Assembly: GCF_008274215.1 (NCBI RefSeq)
Contig: NZ_VTPS01000010.1
Location: forward strand, 1 to 64,000
DNA: 64,000 nt
Direction: 5' to 3'
Source: Calorimonas adulescens
GTDB taxonomy: Bacteria; Bacillota; Thermoanaerobacteria; Thermoanaerobacterales; UBA4877
A program made the position numbers and the translations under genes. Positions within the stretch are counted from its first letter, which is position 1. The number at the start of each line of letters is the position of its first letter. The notes below the pieces were generated by a model. It had not been told where the DNA came from, ran no database searches, and saw only the letters and a program-made list of their open reading frames with translations. This document shows positions 1 through 7,918 of the stretch, piece after piece.

Positions 1-92
1 TTTTAGTTGTTCTTGAGACATTAGATAACGCACCTCATTCCCCATAGTGACATTTTATCACGATAGTCTACAAGGTGACATTATCATAAAAT
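1..92 (-). mobile_element. Possible left-edge insertion-sequence end with transposase start
   Basis: Read on the minus strand, this stretch holds two near copies of a TGATAA-TGTCAC type motif (about 50-63 and 75-87), then a ribosome site GAGGTG at 31-36 and an ATG at 19-21 that opens a frame beginning MSQEQLK and running off the window. The repeated terminal motif followed by an RBS and a start resembles the outer end of an IS whose transposase is read leftwards; transposases of the ISNCY group start in a similar way. Only seven codons are visible, so the family is a guess. It marks the left border of the more A-rich tetrapyrrole island. Confidence 0.4.
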
Positions 93-117
93 AACCACAA
101 GTATATTCAAAAGACTA

Positions 118-146
118 TTGATTTAAATAAGGAGTAGGGGTAAAAT
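118..146 (+). promoter_or_regulatory. Promoter of the cbi/hem operon
   Basis: TTGATT at 118-123 and TAAAAT at 141-146 are separated by 17 bases and lie about 25 bases upstream of the cobalamin riboswitch. This is a good sigma-A type match by eye. Confidence 0.5.
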
Positions 147-171
147 AAGAATGTACAAGTGAATATAGAAA

Positions 172-320
172 TTTTATGGTCCGAAAGGTTAAAAGGGAAA
201 GCGGTGAAAATCCGCTGCAGCCCCCGCTACTGTGAGCGAGGATGAGGCCCTAATATGCCACTGGGAAACTGGGAAGGCAGGGTAATAGATGAATCGCGAG
301 CCAGGAGACCTACCATAAGA
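172..320 (+). ncRNA. Cobalamin (B12) riboswitch ahead of the cbi/hem operon
   Basis: The stretch has the hallmark elements of the cobalamin aptamer: AAAGCGGTGAAAATCCGC, the GCAGCCCCCGCTACTGTGA block, an ATGCCACTGG segment, and the B12 box AGCCAGGAGACCTACC at 299-314. The ends TTATGGT (about 173-179) and ACCATAA (312-318) can close the outer stem. It is followed by an intrinsic terminator at 387-417, so adenosylcobalamin binding is expected to stop transcription of the biosynthetic operon. A smaller hairpin between aptamer and terminator (about 322-353) may be part of the switching platform. Confidence 0.93.
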
Positions 321-386
321 TTTCCGAAATTCACCTTCGGAGGGAAGGTTGAATGGTCTTTTTGTGTCTATAATCTGGTAAGAAAA

Positions 387-417
387 GGTCTACCTCCGCA
401 GGGGTAGGCTTTTTTTG
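387..417 (+). terminator. Intrinsic terminator of the first B12 riboswitch
   Basis: GTCTACC (389-395) pairs with GGTAGGC (403-409) and is followed by seven T. It lies between the aptamer and the first coding remnant, the place of the regulatory terminator. Confidence 0.8.
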
Positions 418-450
418 ATAATTAGCCAAAAGATGATTTAAAATAGGAGG

Positions 451-648
451 GTGCCTATAATTACTCCAGTTGTTGGCAGATTGTCAATTGTATGTTCTAT
501 GATGATAGGTAAATCTGTTTTTGTTACTTACATTGTTTCAAAATGTATCTTACTGAGAATAGGTAGTATGACTGGAGATACTCTTGGAGCAGTAAATGAG
601 TGGGCAGAGCTTACTGTACTTATTTGTTCAGCGAGTTTATCATTATAA
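451..648 (+). pseudogene. cobS: Relic of cobS (adenosylcobinamide-GDP ribazoletransferase)
   Basis: A 65-codon frame opens with GTG directly against AGGAGG. Its early part reads TPVVGRLSIV, like the internal PVxGRW segment of CobS, and its later part reads MTGDTLGAVNEWAEL, matching the conserved C-terminal GGxTGDTLGAxNE segment of that membrane enzyme. CobS normally has about 250 residues and joins adenosylcobinamide-GDP to alpha-ribazole in the last steps of B12 assembly. Here most of the membrane helices are missing, apparently through internal and N-terminal deletions, so it cannot be active. It occupies the first gene position behind the B12 riboswitch. Identification rests on the two motifs in the right order. 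Confidence 0.7.
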
Positions 649-668
649 ATAGAAAAGAAGGGATTTAT

Positions 669-1034
669 ATGGGAAAAGGATTATTAATAATAGCCCATGG
701 AAGCCGTGTTGAAGAGACAAGAGAGGTGGTTACAAAGGTGGTAGAAAAAATAAAGAGCCTAAAAAAATACAGAGATGTAAAGGCAGGTTTTATGGAATTT
801 AATGAACCTGATATATCTATTTCTATAAAAGAATTTGTACAAAAGGGGATTTATGACATTATAGCAGTGCCTATGTTTTTAGTAGAAGGAATTCATATAC
901 GCCATGATATTCCAGAGCTTTTTGAAAAAGAAAAGAAAAAATATCCAGGTTTACAGATTAAGTTTGCAAGGTCTATTGGCTATGATGATAGGATAGCAGA
1001 TATAATACTTGAAAGGGCAGAAGAGGTAGAATAA
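669..1034 (+). CDS. cbiX: Sirohydrochlorin cobaltochelatase, short CbiX type
   Basis: A 121-residue protein that inserts cobalt into sirohydrochlorin, the first committed step of the anaerobic B12 route. It has the chelatase start GLLIIAHGSR with His10, and a second histidine cluster in EGIHIRHDIP (His76, His79) for metal handling. The length matches the single-domain CbiX found in archaea and some Firmicutes, which work as dimers; longer forms carry two such halves. The start is the ATG preceded by GAAGGGA; the same frame continues upstream without a better start. The next gene, cbiC, follows after 31 bases. No signal peptide, so cytoplasmic. Confidence 0.9.
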   Translation: MGKGLLIIAHGSRVEETREVVTKVVEKIKSLKKYRDVKAGFMEFNEPDISISIKEFVQKGIYDIIAVPMFLVEGIHIRHDIPELFEKEKKKYPGLQIKFARSIGYDDRIADIILERAEEVE

Positions 1035-1065
1035 AGGTCTAGTTTATGGGAAAGGGTTGTTTTTT

Positions 1066-1698
1066 ATGAATTATATAACTGACCCTAAAGAGATTGAAAA
1101 AAGAAGCTTTGAAATAATAGGTAAAAATATTGACGAGACGAAGTTTGAAAAAAGAGAACTTATGATTGTAAAAAGGGTTATACACACAACGGCAGATTTT
1201 GACTTTGCTCACATAATAAAAATCTCAGATGGAGCAATAGATGCAGGTTTAAAAGCATTAAAAGAAGGATATACAATTGTCACAGATACAAAAATGGCTG
1301 AAGCGGGGATAAATAAAAAGGCTTTAAAATCTATAGGGGCAAGTGTCAAATGTTACATTGAAATGCCGCAAGTAGAGGAATTTTCAAAAACGTATGCTAT
1401 TACAAGGTCAATGGCAGCAATGATTATGGCATCAAAAGACAAAAGAAACAAAATATTTGCCATTGGCAACGCTCCAACAGCCCTTTTTAAACTTTGTGAA
1501 CTCATAAATTCTGGTGAAATAAAACCTTATTTGATAATTGGCGTTCCTGTTGGTTTTGTTGGAGCACAAGAGGCAAAAGAAGAAGTGAAAAAACTTGGAG
1601 TGCCCTACATAATAACGGAAGAAAGAAAAGGTGGAAGCACAGTAGCAGCAGCTATAGTTAATGCCATTTTGTATATGTTTGACAACAGAAGTGGGTGA
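1066..1698 (+). CDS. cbiC: Cobalt-precorrin-8 methylmutase
   Basis: A 210-residue CbiC protein that moves the C11 methyl group to C12, turning cobalt-precorrin-8 into cobyrinate. The start MNYITDPKEIEKRSFEII is typical of the family, as are the segments VIHTTADFDF with the catalytic-type histidine and AIGNAPTAL. A TTG three codons upstream lies right against the AAAGGG ribosome site, so the ATG at 1066, at normal spacing, is preferred. It lies between cbiX and cbiD in one transcription unit. Length is normal for the family. Confidence 0.94.
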   Translation: MNYITDPKEIEKRSFEIIGKNIDETKFEKRELMIVKRVIHTTADFDFAHIIKISDGAIDAGLKALKEGYTIVTDTKMAEAGINKKALKSIGASVKCYIEMPQVEEFSKTYAITRSMAAMIMASKDKRNKIFAIGNAPTALFKLCELINSGEIKPYLIIGVPVGFVGAQEAKEEVKKLGVPYIITEERKGGSTVAAAIVNAILYMFDNRSG

Positions 1699-1702
1699 AA
1701 CT

Positions 1703-2803
1703 ATGGAGGTTTATACGATTAAAGAAGGGAAAAAGCTTAGATATGGTTATACTACTGGCTCGTGTGCGGCTGCTGCTTCAAAAGCTGCTACCTACATGCT
1801 TTTTGCAGGGGAAAAAATAGACACTGTAGAGATAGATACACCAAAGGGGTGGCATCTTATACTTGATGTTTTAGATGTGACGTCAGGAGAAGGTTGGGTA
1901 AAATGCGGCATAAGAAAGGACGGAGGCGATGACCCTGATGCAACTCACGGGCTTATAATATATTCAAAAGTGGAATTAAAAGAAAGAGAAGGAATTGACG
2001 TGTACGGAGGAGAGGGAGTAGGAGTTGTCACAAAACCAGGGCTTCCTGTAAGTCCTGGAAAACCCGCTATTAATCCTGTTCCAATGTCCATGATCTTAAA
2101 TGAAGTCAAAAAAGTATTGCCAGAGGGAAAAGGTGTAAAAATTACCATAAGTGTGCCAGGGGGAGAAAAAGTGGCTTTAAAGACTTTTAATCCGAGGCTT
2201 GGGATAGCAGGAGGAATATCAATCCTTGGTACCTCGGGTATTGTAGAACCTATGTCTGAAGAATCTTTAAAAGCTTCTCTTGAGTTAGAACTTTCTATAC
2301 TCTCTGTTGAAGGGCACAAAAAGGTAATTTTTGCTCCGGGAAATTACGGCAAAGAATATGCTTTAAAAGAAGGTCTTGAAGAAGGGCTTATAATATCTTA
2401 TGGAAATTTCATAGGATTTATGCTGGAGAAAGCGGTAGAGTACGGCTTTACGCATGTAGTATTGGCAGGACATATAGGGAAACTCGTAAAAGTAGCAGCA
2501 GGGATATTTAATACCCACAGCCATGTTGCAGATGCAAGAGCAGAAATAATGGCAGCGTATGCAGCCCATTTTGGCGCAGATAAAAAGACTGTTGATAAAG
2601 TTCTGGATTCAAATACGACTGAAGAAGCTCTTGATATAATCGAAAAGGCGGGAGTCAATATAAAAGACTTCAGTCAGTTTATCGCCGACAGGGTCTATAT
2701 GAAATGTAAGCAGTATGTTTACGATAAATTAAATATCGAAGTTCACCTCATTTCATTGAAAAGAGGCATTATTGCAAAAACAGGGGAGAAAGTAGAATGG
2801 TGA
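1703..2803 (+). CDS. cbiD: Cobalt-precorrin-5B C1-methyltransferase
   Basis: A 366-residue CbiD protein, the S-adenosylmethionine-dependent enzyme that methylates C1 of the corrin ring in the anaerobic route. The hallmark RYGYTTGSCAAAA sits at about residues 12-24, and the glycine-rich GIAGGISILGTSGIV segment is present near residue 170. The frame is open further upstream inside cbiC, but the family start is at MEVYTIKEGK. The end overlaps the cbiE start by seven bases (ATGGTGA arrangement), suggesting translational coupling. Confidence 0.94.
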   Translation: MEVYTIKEGKKLRYGYTTGSCAAAASKAATYMLFAGEKIDTVEIDTPKGWHLILDVLDVTSGEGWVKCGIRKDGGDDPDATHGLIIYSKVELKEREGIDVYGGEGVGVVTKPGLPVSPGKPAINPVPMSMILNEVKKVLPEGKGVKITISVPGGEKVALKTFNPRLGIAGGISILGTSGIVEPMSEESLKASLELELSILSVEGHKKVIFAPGNYGKEYALKEGLEEGLIISYGNFIGFMLEKAVEYGFTHVVLAGHIGKLVKVAAGIFNTHSHVADARAEIMAAYAAHFGADKKTVDKVLDSNTTEEALDIIEKAGVNIKDFSQFIADRVYMKCKQYVYDKLNIEVHLISLKRGIIAKTGEKVEW

Positions 2804-3408
2804 CAATTGTGGGAATAGGGCCGGGAAACAAAAAATTCATTACCCCTTATGCACTTGAAAAAATAAAAAAGGCGGATGTGCTAGTGGGAGGCAGGCGCCA
2901 TCTTAAGGAATTTGAAGATGTTAACTGTGAAAAGAGCGTGATAAACGCTTCAACAGATTACCAACATATACTCAATAAAAAAGGCAATATTGTCATTTTG
3001 GCATCAGGAGAACCTTCTTTGTATGGTATAACCGAAGTGATTTTAGAATATGTGGACGAAAGCCAATTAGAAATAGTTCCAGGCATAAGCTCAATACAAT
3101 ACATGTGTGCAAAACTTAAAATGACAATGAATGATTTGACAGTTGTAAGCTTACACGGCCGCAGTGAAGATTTAGTAAAAAAAGTAAAAGAGAATAAAAA
3201 AGTCGTTATTTTTACTGATAAAGCGCATACACCACAATTTATTGCAGCTTTGTTGAAAAAAGCAAATTTGCAGGACAGAAAAATACACGTTGGTGAAAAC
3301 CTGTCTTACGATAACGAAAGAATTTACTCTTTTACGGTAGAGGAGCTTTTAAACTGCAGCAAAAAATTTGATTTAAATGTAGTGGTGATAACATGTGGCA
3401 ATATATGA
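2797..3408 (+). CDS. cbiE: Cobalt-precorrin-7 C5-methyltransferase
   Basis: A 203-residue member of the tetrapyrrole methylase fold. It starts MVTIVGIGPG, the SAM-binding GxGxG loop, followed by ADVLVGGRRHL, which is characteristic of CbiE. Further in, VPGISSIQYMCAKL is the usual substrate-side loop. It methylates C5 and works with CbiT, the next gene; in many bacteria the two are fused as CobL/CbiET. Here they are separate, with the cbiT start 16 bases inside cbiE, so the pair is probably translated in a coupled way. Confidence 0.93.
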   Translation: MVTIVGIGPGNKKFITPYALEKIKKADVLVGGRRHLKEFEDVNCEKSVINASTDYQHILNKKGNIVILASGEPSLYGITEVILEYVDESQLEIVPGISSIQYMCAKLKMTMNDLTVVSLHGRSEDLVKKVKENKKVVIFTDKAHTPQFIAALLKKANLQDRKIHVGENLSYDNERIYSFTVEELLNCSKKFDLNVVVITCGNI

Positions 3409-3977
3409 CACCGGGAATTCCCGATGAATATTTTGTACGAGGTAATGTGCCTATGACAAAGGAAGAAATACGAATTTTGTCAATATCTAAGTTAAGGCTT
3501 AAAGAAGACAGCGTAATATGGGATATTGGCGCTGGTACAGGTTCTGTGTCTGTTGAGGCTGCTTTAATATCAAAAAGAGGCGTTGTCTATTCTATTGAAA
3601 AAGAGGAAGAAGGAATAAAACTTATAAATGAAAACATTAAAAAATTTAACGTGGAAAATATTGTTGTGGTAGCTGGTTTAGCTCCTGATGTCCTTTTAGA
3701 TTTGCCTTCTCCTGATAGGATATTTATTGGAGGAGCAGGGGATAAAATGTATCAAACATTCAAGACTGCTCTAACTAAATTAAAAAGAGATGGAATAATC
3801 GTAGTTAACGGGATTACACTTGATACGGCATATTCTGCTCATCGTTATTTCAAACAAAATAAATATAAGGTTGAGACGATATGTGTAAATATTTCAGTTT
3901 CAAAGGAAGCAGGAAATAAAACGATGATGATAGCGAGAAATCCTGTTTATATAATAACGGCGGAAAAAGAGGGATAG
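3393..3977 (+). CDS. cbiT: Cobalt-precorrin-6B C15-methyltransferase (decarboxylating)
   Basis: A 194-residue Rossmann-type methyltransferase with the SAM-binding motif WDIGAGTGSVSVE (about residues 43-55). The start TPGIPDEYFVRGNVPMTKEEIR is the standard CbiT N-terminus. It methylates C15 and removes the acetate carboxyl at C12. It overlaps cbiE by 16 bases, so the order cbiE-cbiT mirrors the fused CobL protein. No anomalies in length or motifs. Confidence 0.94.
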   Translation: MWQYMTPGIPDEYFVRGNVPMTKEEIRILSISKLRLKEDSVIWDIGAGTGSVSVEAALISKRGVVYSIEKEEEGIKLINENIKKFNVENIVVVAGLAPDVLLDLPSPDRIFIGGAGDKMYQTFKTALTKLKRDGIIVVNGITLDTAYSAHRYFKQNKYKVETICVNISVSKEAGNKTMMIARNPVYIITAEKEG

Positions 3978-3978
3978 A

Positions 3979-4653
3979 ATGACAAAGTTGTATGGTGTAG
4001 GAGTAGGGCCAGGGGAAAAAAGTCTCATTACTTTAAAAGCTGTAGAAACACTTCAAAAAGTAGACGTGGTGATAGCTCCAACAAGCAAGGAGGAAAGAAG
4101 TATTGCCTATGAGATTGCGAAGCCTTATATAAAAGGTGACGTAGTATTTATGGAATTTCCCATGACTTATTCAAGAGAGGACATAAAAACAAAATGGGAA
4201 GAAAATATTGAAAAAATCAGGAAATTGCTTAATGAGGGGAAAGATGTAGCTTTTATAACAATAGGAGACCCCATGATTTATAGTACATACATATACATTT
4301 TGAAAGGAATTGAGGAGTATGAGGTAGAGACCATTTCTGGAATTACCTCCTATAGTGCAGCGGCTTCGAGGTTAAATATTCCAATTGCGGAAGGGAATGA
4401 GGCATTTGCAGTAATTCCATCAGGAGATGTGACAGAAATTTCAAAAGCACTTGATCTATTTGATAACGTAGTATTGATGAAAATTTCAAGAAGATACAAG
4501 GAAATAGTAAAGCTTCTAAAAGAAAAAGACTTCAAAGGATACCTTGTAACAAAGTGCGGTCATCAAGATGAAAAAATATCCTACGACCTTGATAGATACA
4601 TAGGGGAAAAGATAGATTATCTGTCACTCATTATTGCGAAGAAGGTGAAGTAG
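3979..4653 (+). CDS. cbiL: Cobalt-precorrin-2 C20-methyltransferase
   Basis: A 224-residue tetrapyrrole methylase. It starts MTKLYGVGVGPGEKSLITLKA, with the GxGPG SAM loop, and continues DVVIAPTSKEERSIAYEIA, the CbiL/CobI-type segment. FITIGDPMIYSTY and ISGITSYSAAA are the family's other conserved blocks. It acts early, adding the C20 methyl to cobalt-precorrin-2. A GAGGGA ribosome site lies just upstream, within the end of cbiT. Confidence 0.93.
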   Translation: MTKLYGVGVGPGEKSLITLKAVETLQKVDVVIAPTSKEERSIAYEIAKPYIKGDVVFMEFPMTYSREDIKTKWEENIEKIRKLLNEGKDVAFITIGDPMIYSTYIYILKGIEEYEVETISGITSYSAAASRLNIPIAEGNEAFAVIPSGDVTEISKALDLFDNVVLMKISRRYKEIVKLLKEKDFKGYLVTKCGHQDEKISYDLDRYIGEKIDYLSLIIAKKVK

Positions 4654-4655
4654 AC

Positions 4656-5411
4656 GTGATTTATTTTATTGGTGCGGGTCCAGGAGACCCTGAACTTATA
4701 ACATTAAAAGGGGCGAAAATAATACAGTCTTGCGACGTCATCATATACGCAGGGTCACTTGTCAATAAAGAGATATTGAAATACGTAAAACCAGAGGCTG
4801 AAATTTACAATAGCGCTTTAATGAACCTTGATGAAATAATTGAAATCATGATGAATGCTCACAAAGAGGGGAAAGATGTAGCAAGAATACACACAGGAGA
4901 CCCTGCTATTTACGGTGCCATACATGAACAGATTGTAATGTTGGAAGAAGAAAATATAGATTACGAAGTGATTCCCGGCGTCAGTTCTTTTTTAGCAGCA
5001 GCGGCAGTTTTGAAAAAAGAACTGACAATCCCTGAAATAACTCAGACAGTGATTATAACACGAATAGGCGGAAGGACAAAAGTTCCTCCGGAGCAGGAAT
5101 TAAAAGATTTGTCCCGCCATAGAGCTACAATGGCAATATTTTTAAGTGTGCAGGAAATTGACAGAGTCGTCTCAGAGTTGAAGGAAGGTTACCAAGAGAC
5201 TACACCCGTTGCAGTTATCTATAAAGCTACTTGGGAAGACCAAGTAATTGTTACAGGTACTCTTGGTGACATTTCACAAAAAGTCAAATTAAAGGGAATA
5301 AATAAAACAGCTATGATACTTGTAGGAGATTTTTTGAAAGATATAAAAGCCTATTCAAAGCTTTATGATAGAGAATTTTCTCATAGCTTCAGGGGGAAGG
5401 AAGATTTATGA
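4656..5411 (+). CDS. cbiF: Cobalt-precorrin-4 C11-methyltransferase
   Basis: A 251-residue tetrapyrrole methylase starting at GTG. The opening IYFIGAGPGDPELITLKG and CDVIIYAGSLVNKEIL are diagnostic of CbiF/CobM, and RIHTGDPAIYGAIHEQ plus VIPGVSSFLAAAA follow in order. It methylates C11 of cobalt-precorrin-4. Two bases separate it from cbiL, and its stop overlaps the cbiG start. The GTG start is supported by the alignment of the N-terminal beta strand with the family. Confidence 0.93.
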   Translation: MIYFIGAGPGDPELITLKGAKIIQSCDVIIYAGSLVNKEILKYVKPEAEIYNSALMNLDEIIEIMMNAHKEGKDVARIHTGDPAIYGAIHEQIVMLEEENIDYEVIPGVSSFLAAAAVLKKELTIPEITQTVIITRIGGRTKVPPEQELKDLSRHRATMAIFLSVQEIDRVVSELKEGYQETTPVAVIYKATWEDQVIVTGTLGDISQKVKLKGINKTAMILVGDFLKDIKAYSKLYDREFSHSFRGKEDL

Positions 5412-6433
5412 GAATAGCAATAATTGCTCTCACAAAAAATGCGTCAAAGCTGGCAAATGAGATTGGCCCAAAATTAAAAGGGGATGTATATGTAAAAGAA
5501 AAATACGCCATTTCAGGAAACTATGTAATAACAGGAGATTTTATAGACTTTGTACACAAAATATTCAACAAATATCAAGGGCTTGTTTTTGTAATGGCTA
5601 CAGGGATTGTGATAAGGGCAATTGCAGGAGTATTGGAGGACAAATTTTCTGATCCTGCTGTTGTGGTAGTTGACGAAAAAGGAAAGTTTGCAATAAGTCT
5701 TTTATCCGGCCACGCAGGTGGCGCAAATGGGCTTACTTTAGAGGTGGCTTCTATAATCGGAGCACAACCTGTTATAACAACGGCAACAGATGTGGAGAGA
5801 GTCATTTCTTTAGATGTTATTGCTAAAGATTATGGTTACTATATTGAAAATGCGGGGGATTTAAAAAGGGTCAGTGCAGCTCTTGTAAATGGAGAAAATG
5901 TACAGTTTATCCTTGATGAAGATGTAGAGCAAATATCTTTGCTAAAAGATTATATAAAGGACTATGATGACAGTGAAGTTGATGCTTTTGTTTACTTAAC
6001 TGATAAAGAAATAAAAAAACCTTCAGAAAAACCTTATATCATATTAAGGCCTAAAAATATAATTATTGGCTTAGGATGCAAAAAAGGAATAGCTTTTGAG
6101 GATTTGTTTACCTTTGTCAGTGAAATCTTTAAAAACTTAAATTTAAGTTTAAAAAGCATCAAGTCAATTGCTACTATAGATATAAAAAAAGAAGAAAAAG
6201 GGATACTTCAGTTAGCGGAATTTTTAAAAGATCCTGTTGTGTTTTACACAAAAGAAGATTTAAAAAAAGTAGAAGACAAATTTCCCACCTCGAATTTTGT
6301 GCTTCATACAGTAGGAGTTGGAGGTGTTGCAAGGCATTCTGCTTATTTAGCTAGTAGCGGTGGCAAAGAGATAGCATATCTTAAAAGGAATGGGATGACA
6401 CTAGCTGTGTATAAATTCAGAAAGAAGGATTGA
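5408..6433 (+). CDS. cbiG: Cobalt-precorrin-5A hydrolase
   Basis: A 341-residue CbiG protein that opens the delta-lactone ring and releases the C20 carbon as acetaldehyde. The N-terminal domain carries GLVFVMATGIVIRAIAG and LLSGHAGGANGLT, and the C-terminal domain contains IIIGLGCKKGIAFEDL and HTVGVGGVARHSAYLA, both standard for CbiG. The start ATG overlaps the cbiF stop by four bases. Length and domain order are normal. Confidence 0.93.
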   Translation: MRIAIIALTKNASKLANEIGPKLKGDVYVKEKYAISGNYVITGDFIDFVHKIFNKYQGLVFVMATGIVIRAIAGVLEDKFSDPAVVVVDEKGKFAISLLSGHAGGANGLTLEVASIIGAQPVITTATDVERVISLDVIAKDYGYYIENAGDLKRVSAALVNGENVQFILDEDVEQISLLKDYIKDYDDSEVDAFVYLTDKEIKKPSEKPYIILRPKNIIIGLGCKKGIAFEDLFTFVSEIFKNLNLSLKSIKSIATIDIKKEEKGILQLAEFLKDPVVFYTKEDLKKVEDKFPTSNFVLHTVGVGGVARHSAYLASSGGKEIAYLKRNGMTLAVYKFRKKD

Positions 6434-6434
6434 C

Positions 6435-7166
6435 ATGGGATGGATTAAAGTCGTAGGAATAGGTCCTGGTGATATAAATGACATGACTCTTAAAGCCTGC
6501 AATTCCTTAAAAGAATGTGATATAGTTGTAGGATATACCACTTATATAAACCTTATTAAACCTTTAATTAAGGACAAAGAAATAATCTCGTCAGGGATGA
6601 GAAGAGAGGTTGATAGATGCAAAAAAGCTGTTGAGTTAGCTTTACAAGGTAAAAATGTATGTGTTGTGTCGAGCGGTGATGCAGGGATATATGGTATGGC
6701 AGGGCTTATGTATGAGGTGGTCCATAAAGAAAATATAGATTTAAAAATAGAAGTAATACCAGGAGTAACTGCTTTAAATGCTGCAGCAGCTATACTGGGA
6801 GCACCTGTAATGCAAGATTTTGCAGTTATAAGCCTTTCAGACCATTTGATCTCTTGGCAGGTGATAGAAAAAAAGCTAGAACTTTCATCACAGGCTGACT
6901 TTGTAATTGTCCTTTACAACCCTAAAAGCAGAGAAAGACCAGAAAATATTATAAAGGCGCAACAAATTGTTATGAAATATAAAAGAGAGGATATACCTGT
7001 TGGAATAGTAAAAAATGCTTCAAGAGAGGGACAACAACTGATAATCACCACCTTAAAAGAAATGGCAAATTATGAAATTGATATGAGGACAATTGTAATA
7101 ATAGGAAATGAGAGCACTTTTGTAGAAAAAGGCAAAATGATAACGCCGAGGGGATATATTTTATGA
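6435..7166 (+). CDS. cbiH: Cobalt-precorrin-3B C17-methyltransferase
   Basis: A 243-residue tetrapyrrole methylase starting MGWIKVVGIGPGDINDMTLKA. The segment VVGYTTYINLIKPL and the SSGMRREVDRCKKA block are diagnostic of CbiH/CobJ. It methylates C17 and brings about ring contraction. VVSSGDAGIYGMAGL and VIPGVTALNAAAAILGAP follow as expected. It overlaps cbiJ by four bases. Confidence 0.93.
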   Translation: MGWIKVVGIGPGDINDMTLKACNSLKECDIVVGYTTYINLIKPLIKDKEIISSGMRREVDRCKKAVELALQGKNVCVVSSGDAGIYGMAGLMYEVVHKENIDLKIEVIPGVTALNAAAAILGAPVMQDFAVISLSDHLISWQVIEKKLELSSQADFVIVLYNPKSRERPENIIKAQQIVMKYKREDIPVGIVKNASREGQQLIITTLKEMANYEIDMRTIVIIGNESTFVEKGKMITPRGYIL

Positions 7167-7918
7167 TACTGGTTTTGGCAGGTACAAAGGACGGAAGGGA
7201 AATTGCAGAACGATTAAAACTTAAAGATGTTGAGGTTGTAGCAAGTACAGTGACAGATTATGGTGCAAGTATTTTTAGTGAGGGAATTAAAGTCAACAAA
7301 GGTGCACTGGATGAACTGAGCCTCATTGAGTTTATTTATAAAAACAACATAGACATTGTAGTTGATGCGACTCATCCTTTTGCAAAAGATGTGAGCATAA
7401 ATGCTATAAATGCCTGTAACAAAACTGGTATCAAGTATATAAGGTATGAAAGAGAAAGTCTATATTGCCACAATGCCATTATGGTTAAAAGTTTTGAAGA
7501 AGCAGCAGAAGAATGTAAGAAATACGATAGTATTTTTTTGACAATAGGTAGCAAAAACCTTGAAAAATTCAAATTCCTTTGGGAAGCAGGGAAAAAGGTG
7601 ACAGTGAGAGTGCTTCCTTCAAGTAGTATCATTAAAAAATGTGAAGATTTAGGGCTAACACCGAAAGACATAATAGCTATGGAGGGTCCTTTCAGTAGAG
7701 AACTAAATTATCAAATGTTTAAAGAGAAAAAGGCGGAAATAATTGTGACAAAAGAAAGTGGCATTGTGGGAGGAGTGTTAGAAAAATTTGAAGCTGCTAA
7801 AATGCTGGGTATTCCTGTAATTTTAATAAAAAGGCCTGATGTAAATTATCCTGTTGTGTTAACAAATGTTGACAGTCTCATAAAAGAGGTGGCAGAAAGT
7901 GGACATAAACAATATTAA
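7163..7918 (+). CDS. cbiJ: Cobalt-precorrin-6A reductase
   Basis: A 251-residue reductase of the CbiJ/CobK family that reduces the C18-C19 double bond using a nicotinamide cofactor. It opens MILVLAGTKDGREIAERL, the family's start, then VDATHPFAKDVSINA and, near the C-terminus, VTKESGIVGGVLEKFEAA, the conserved T-K-x-S-G block. Its last 20 bases overlap the GTG start of hemA, which links corrin-specific genes to the early tetrapyrrole genes in one unit. Confidence 0.92.
   Translation: MILVLAGTKDGREIAERLKLKDVEVVASTVTDYGASIFSEGIKVNKGALDELSLIEFIYKNNIDIVVDATHPFAKDVSINAINACNKTGIKYIRYERESLYCHNAIMVKSFEEAAEECKKYDSIFLTIGSKNLEKFKFLWEAGKKVTVRVLPSSSIIKKCEDLGLTPKDIIAMEGPFSRELNYQMFKEKKAEIIVTKESGIVGGVLEKFEAAKMLGIPVILIKRPDVNYPVVLTNVDSLIKEVAESGHKQY

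Noticed and set aside
1051-1066. TTG at 1057 as start of cbiC.
   Set aside because: It lies directly against the AAAGGG ribosome site; ATG 1066 has normal spacing and the family N-terminus.
1945-2319. Long minus-strand open frames opposite cbiD, dnaK, the cation ATPase and others.
   Set aside because: They are Ser/Pro/Thr-rich shadows of well supported genes on the plus strand, without ribosome sites.
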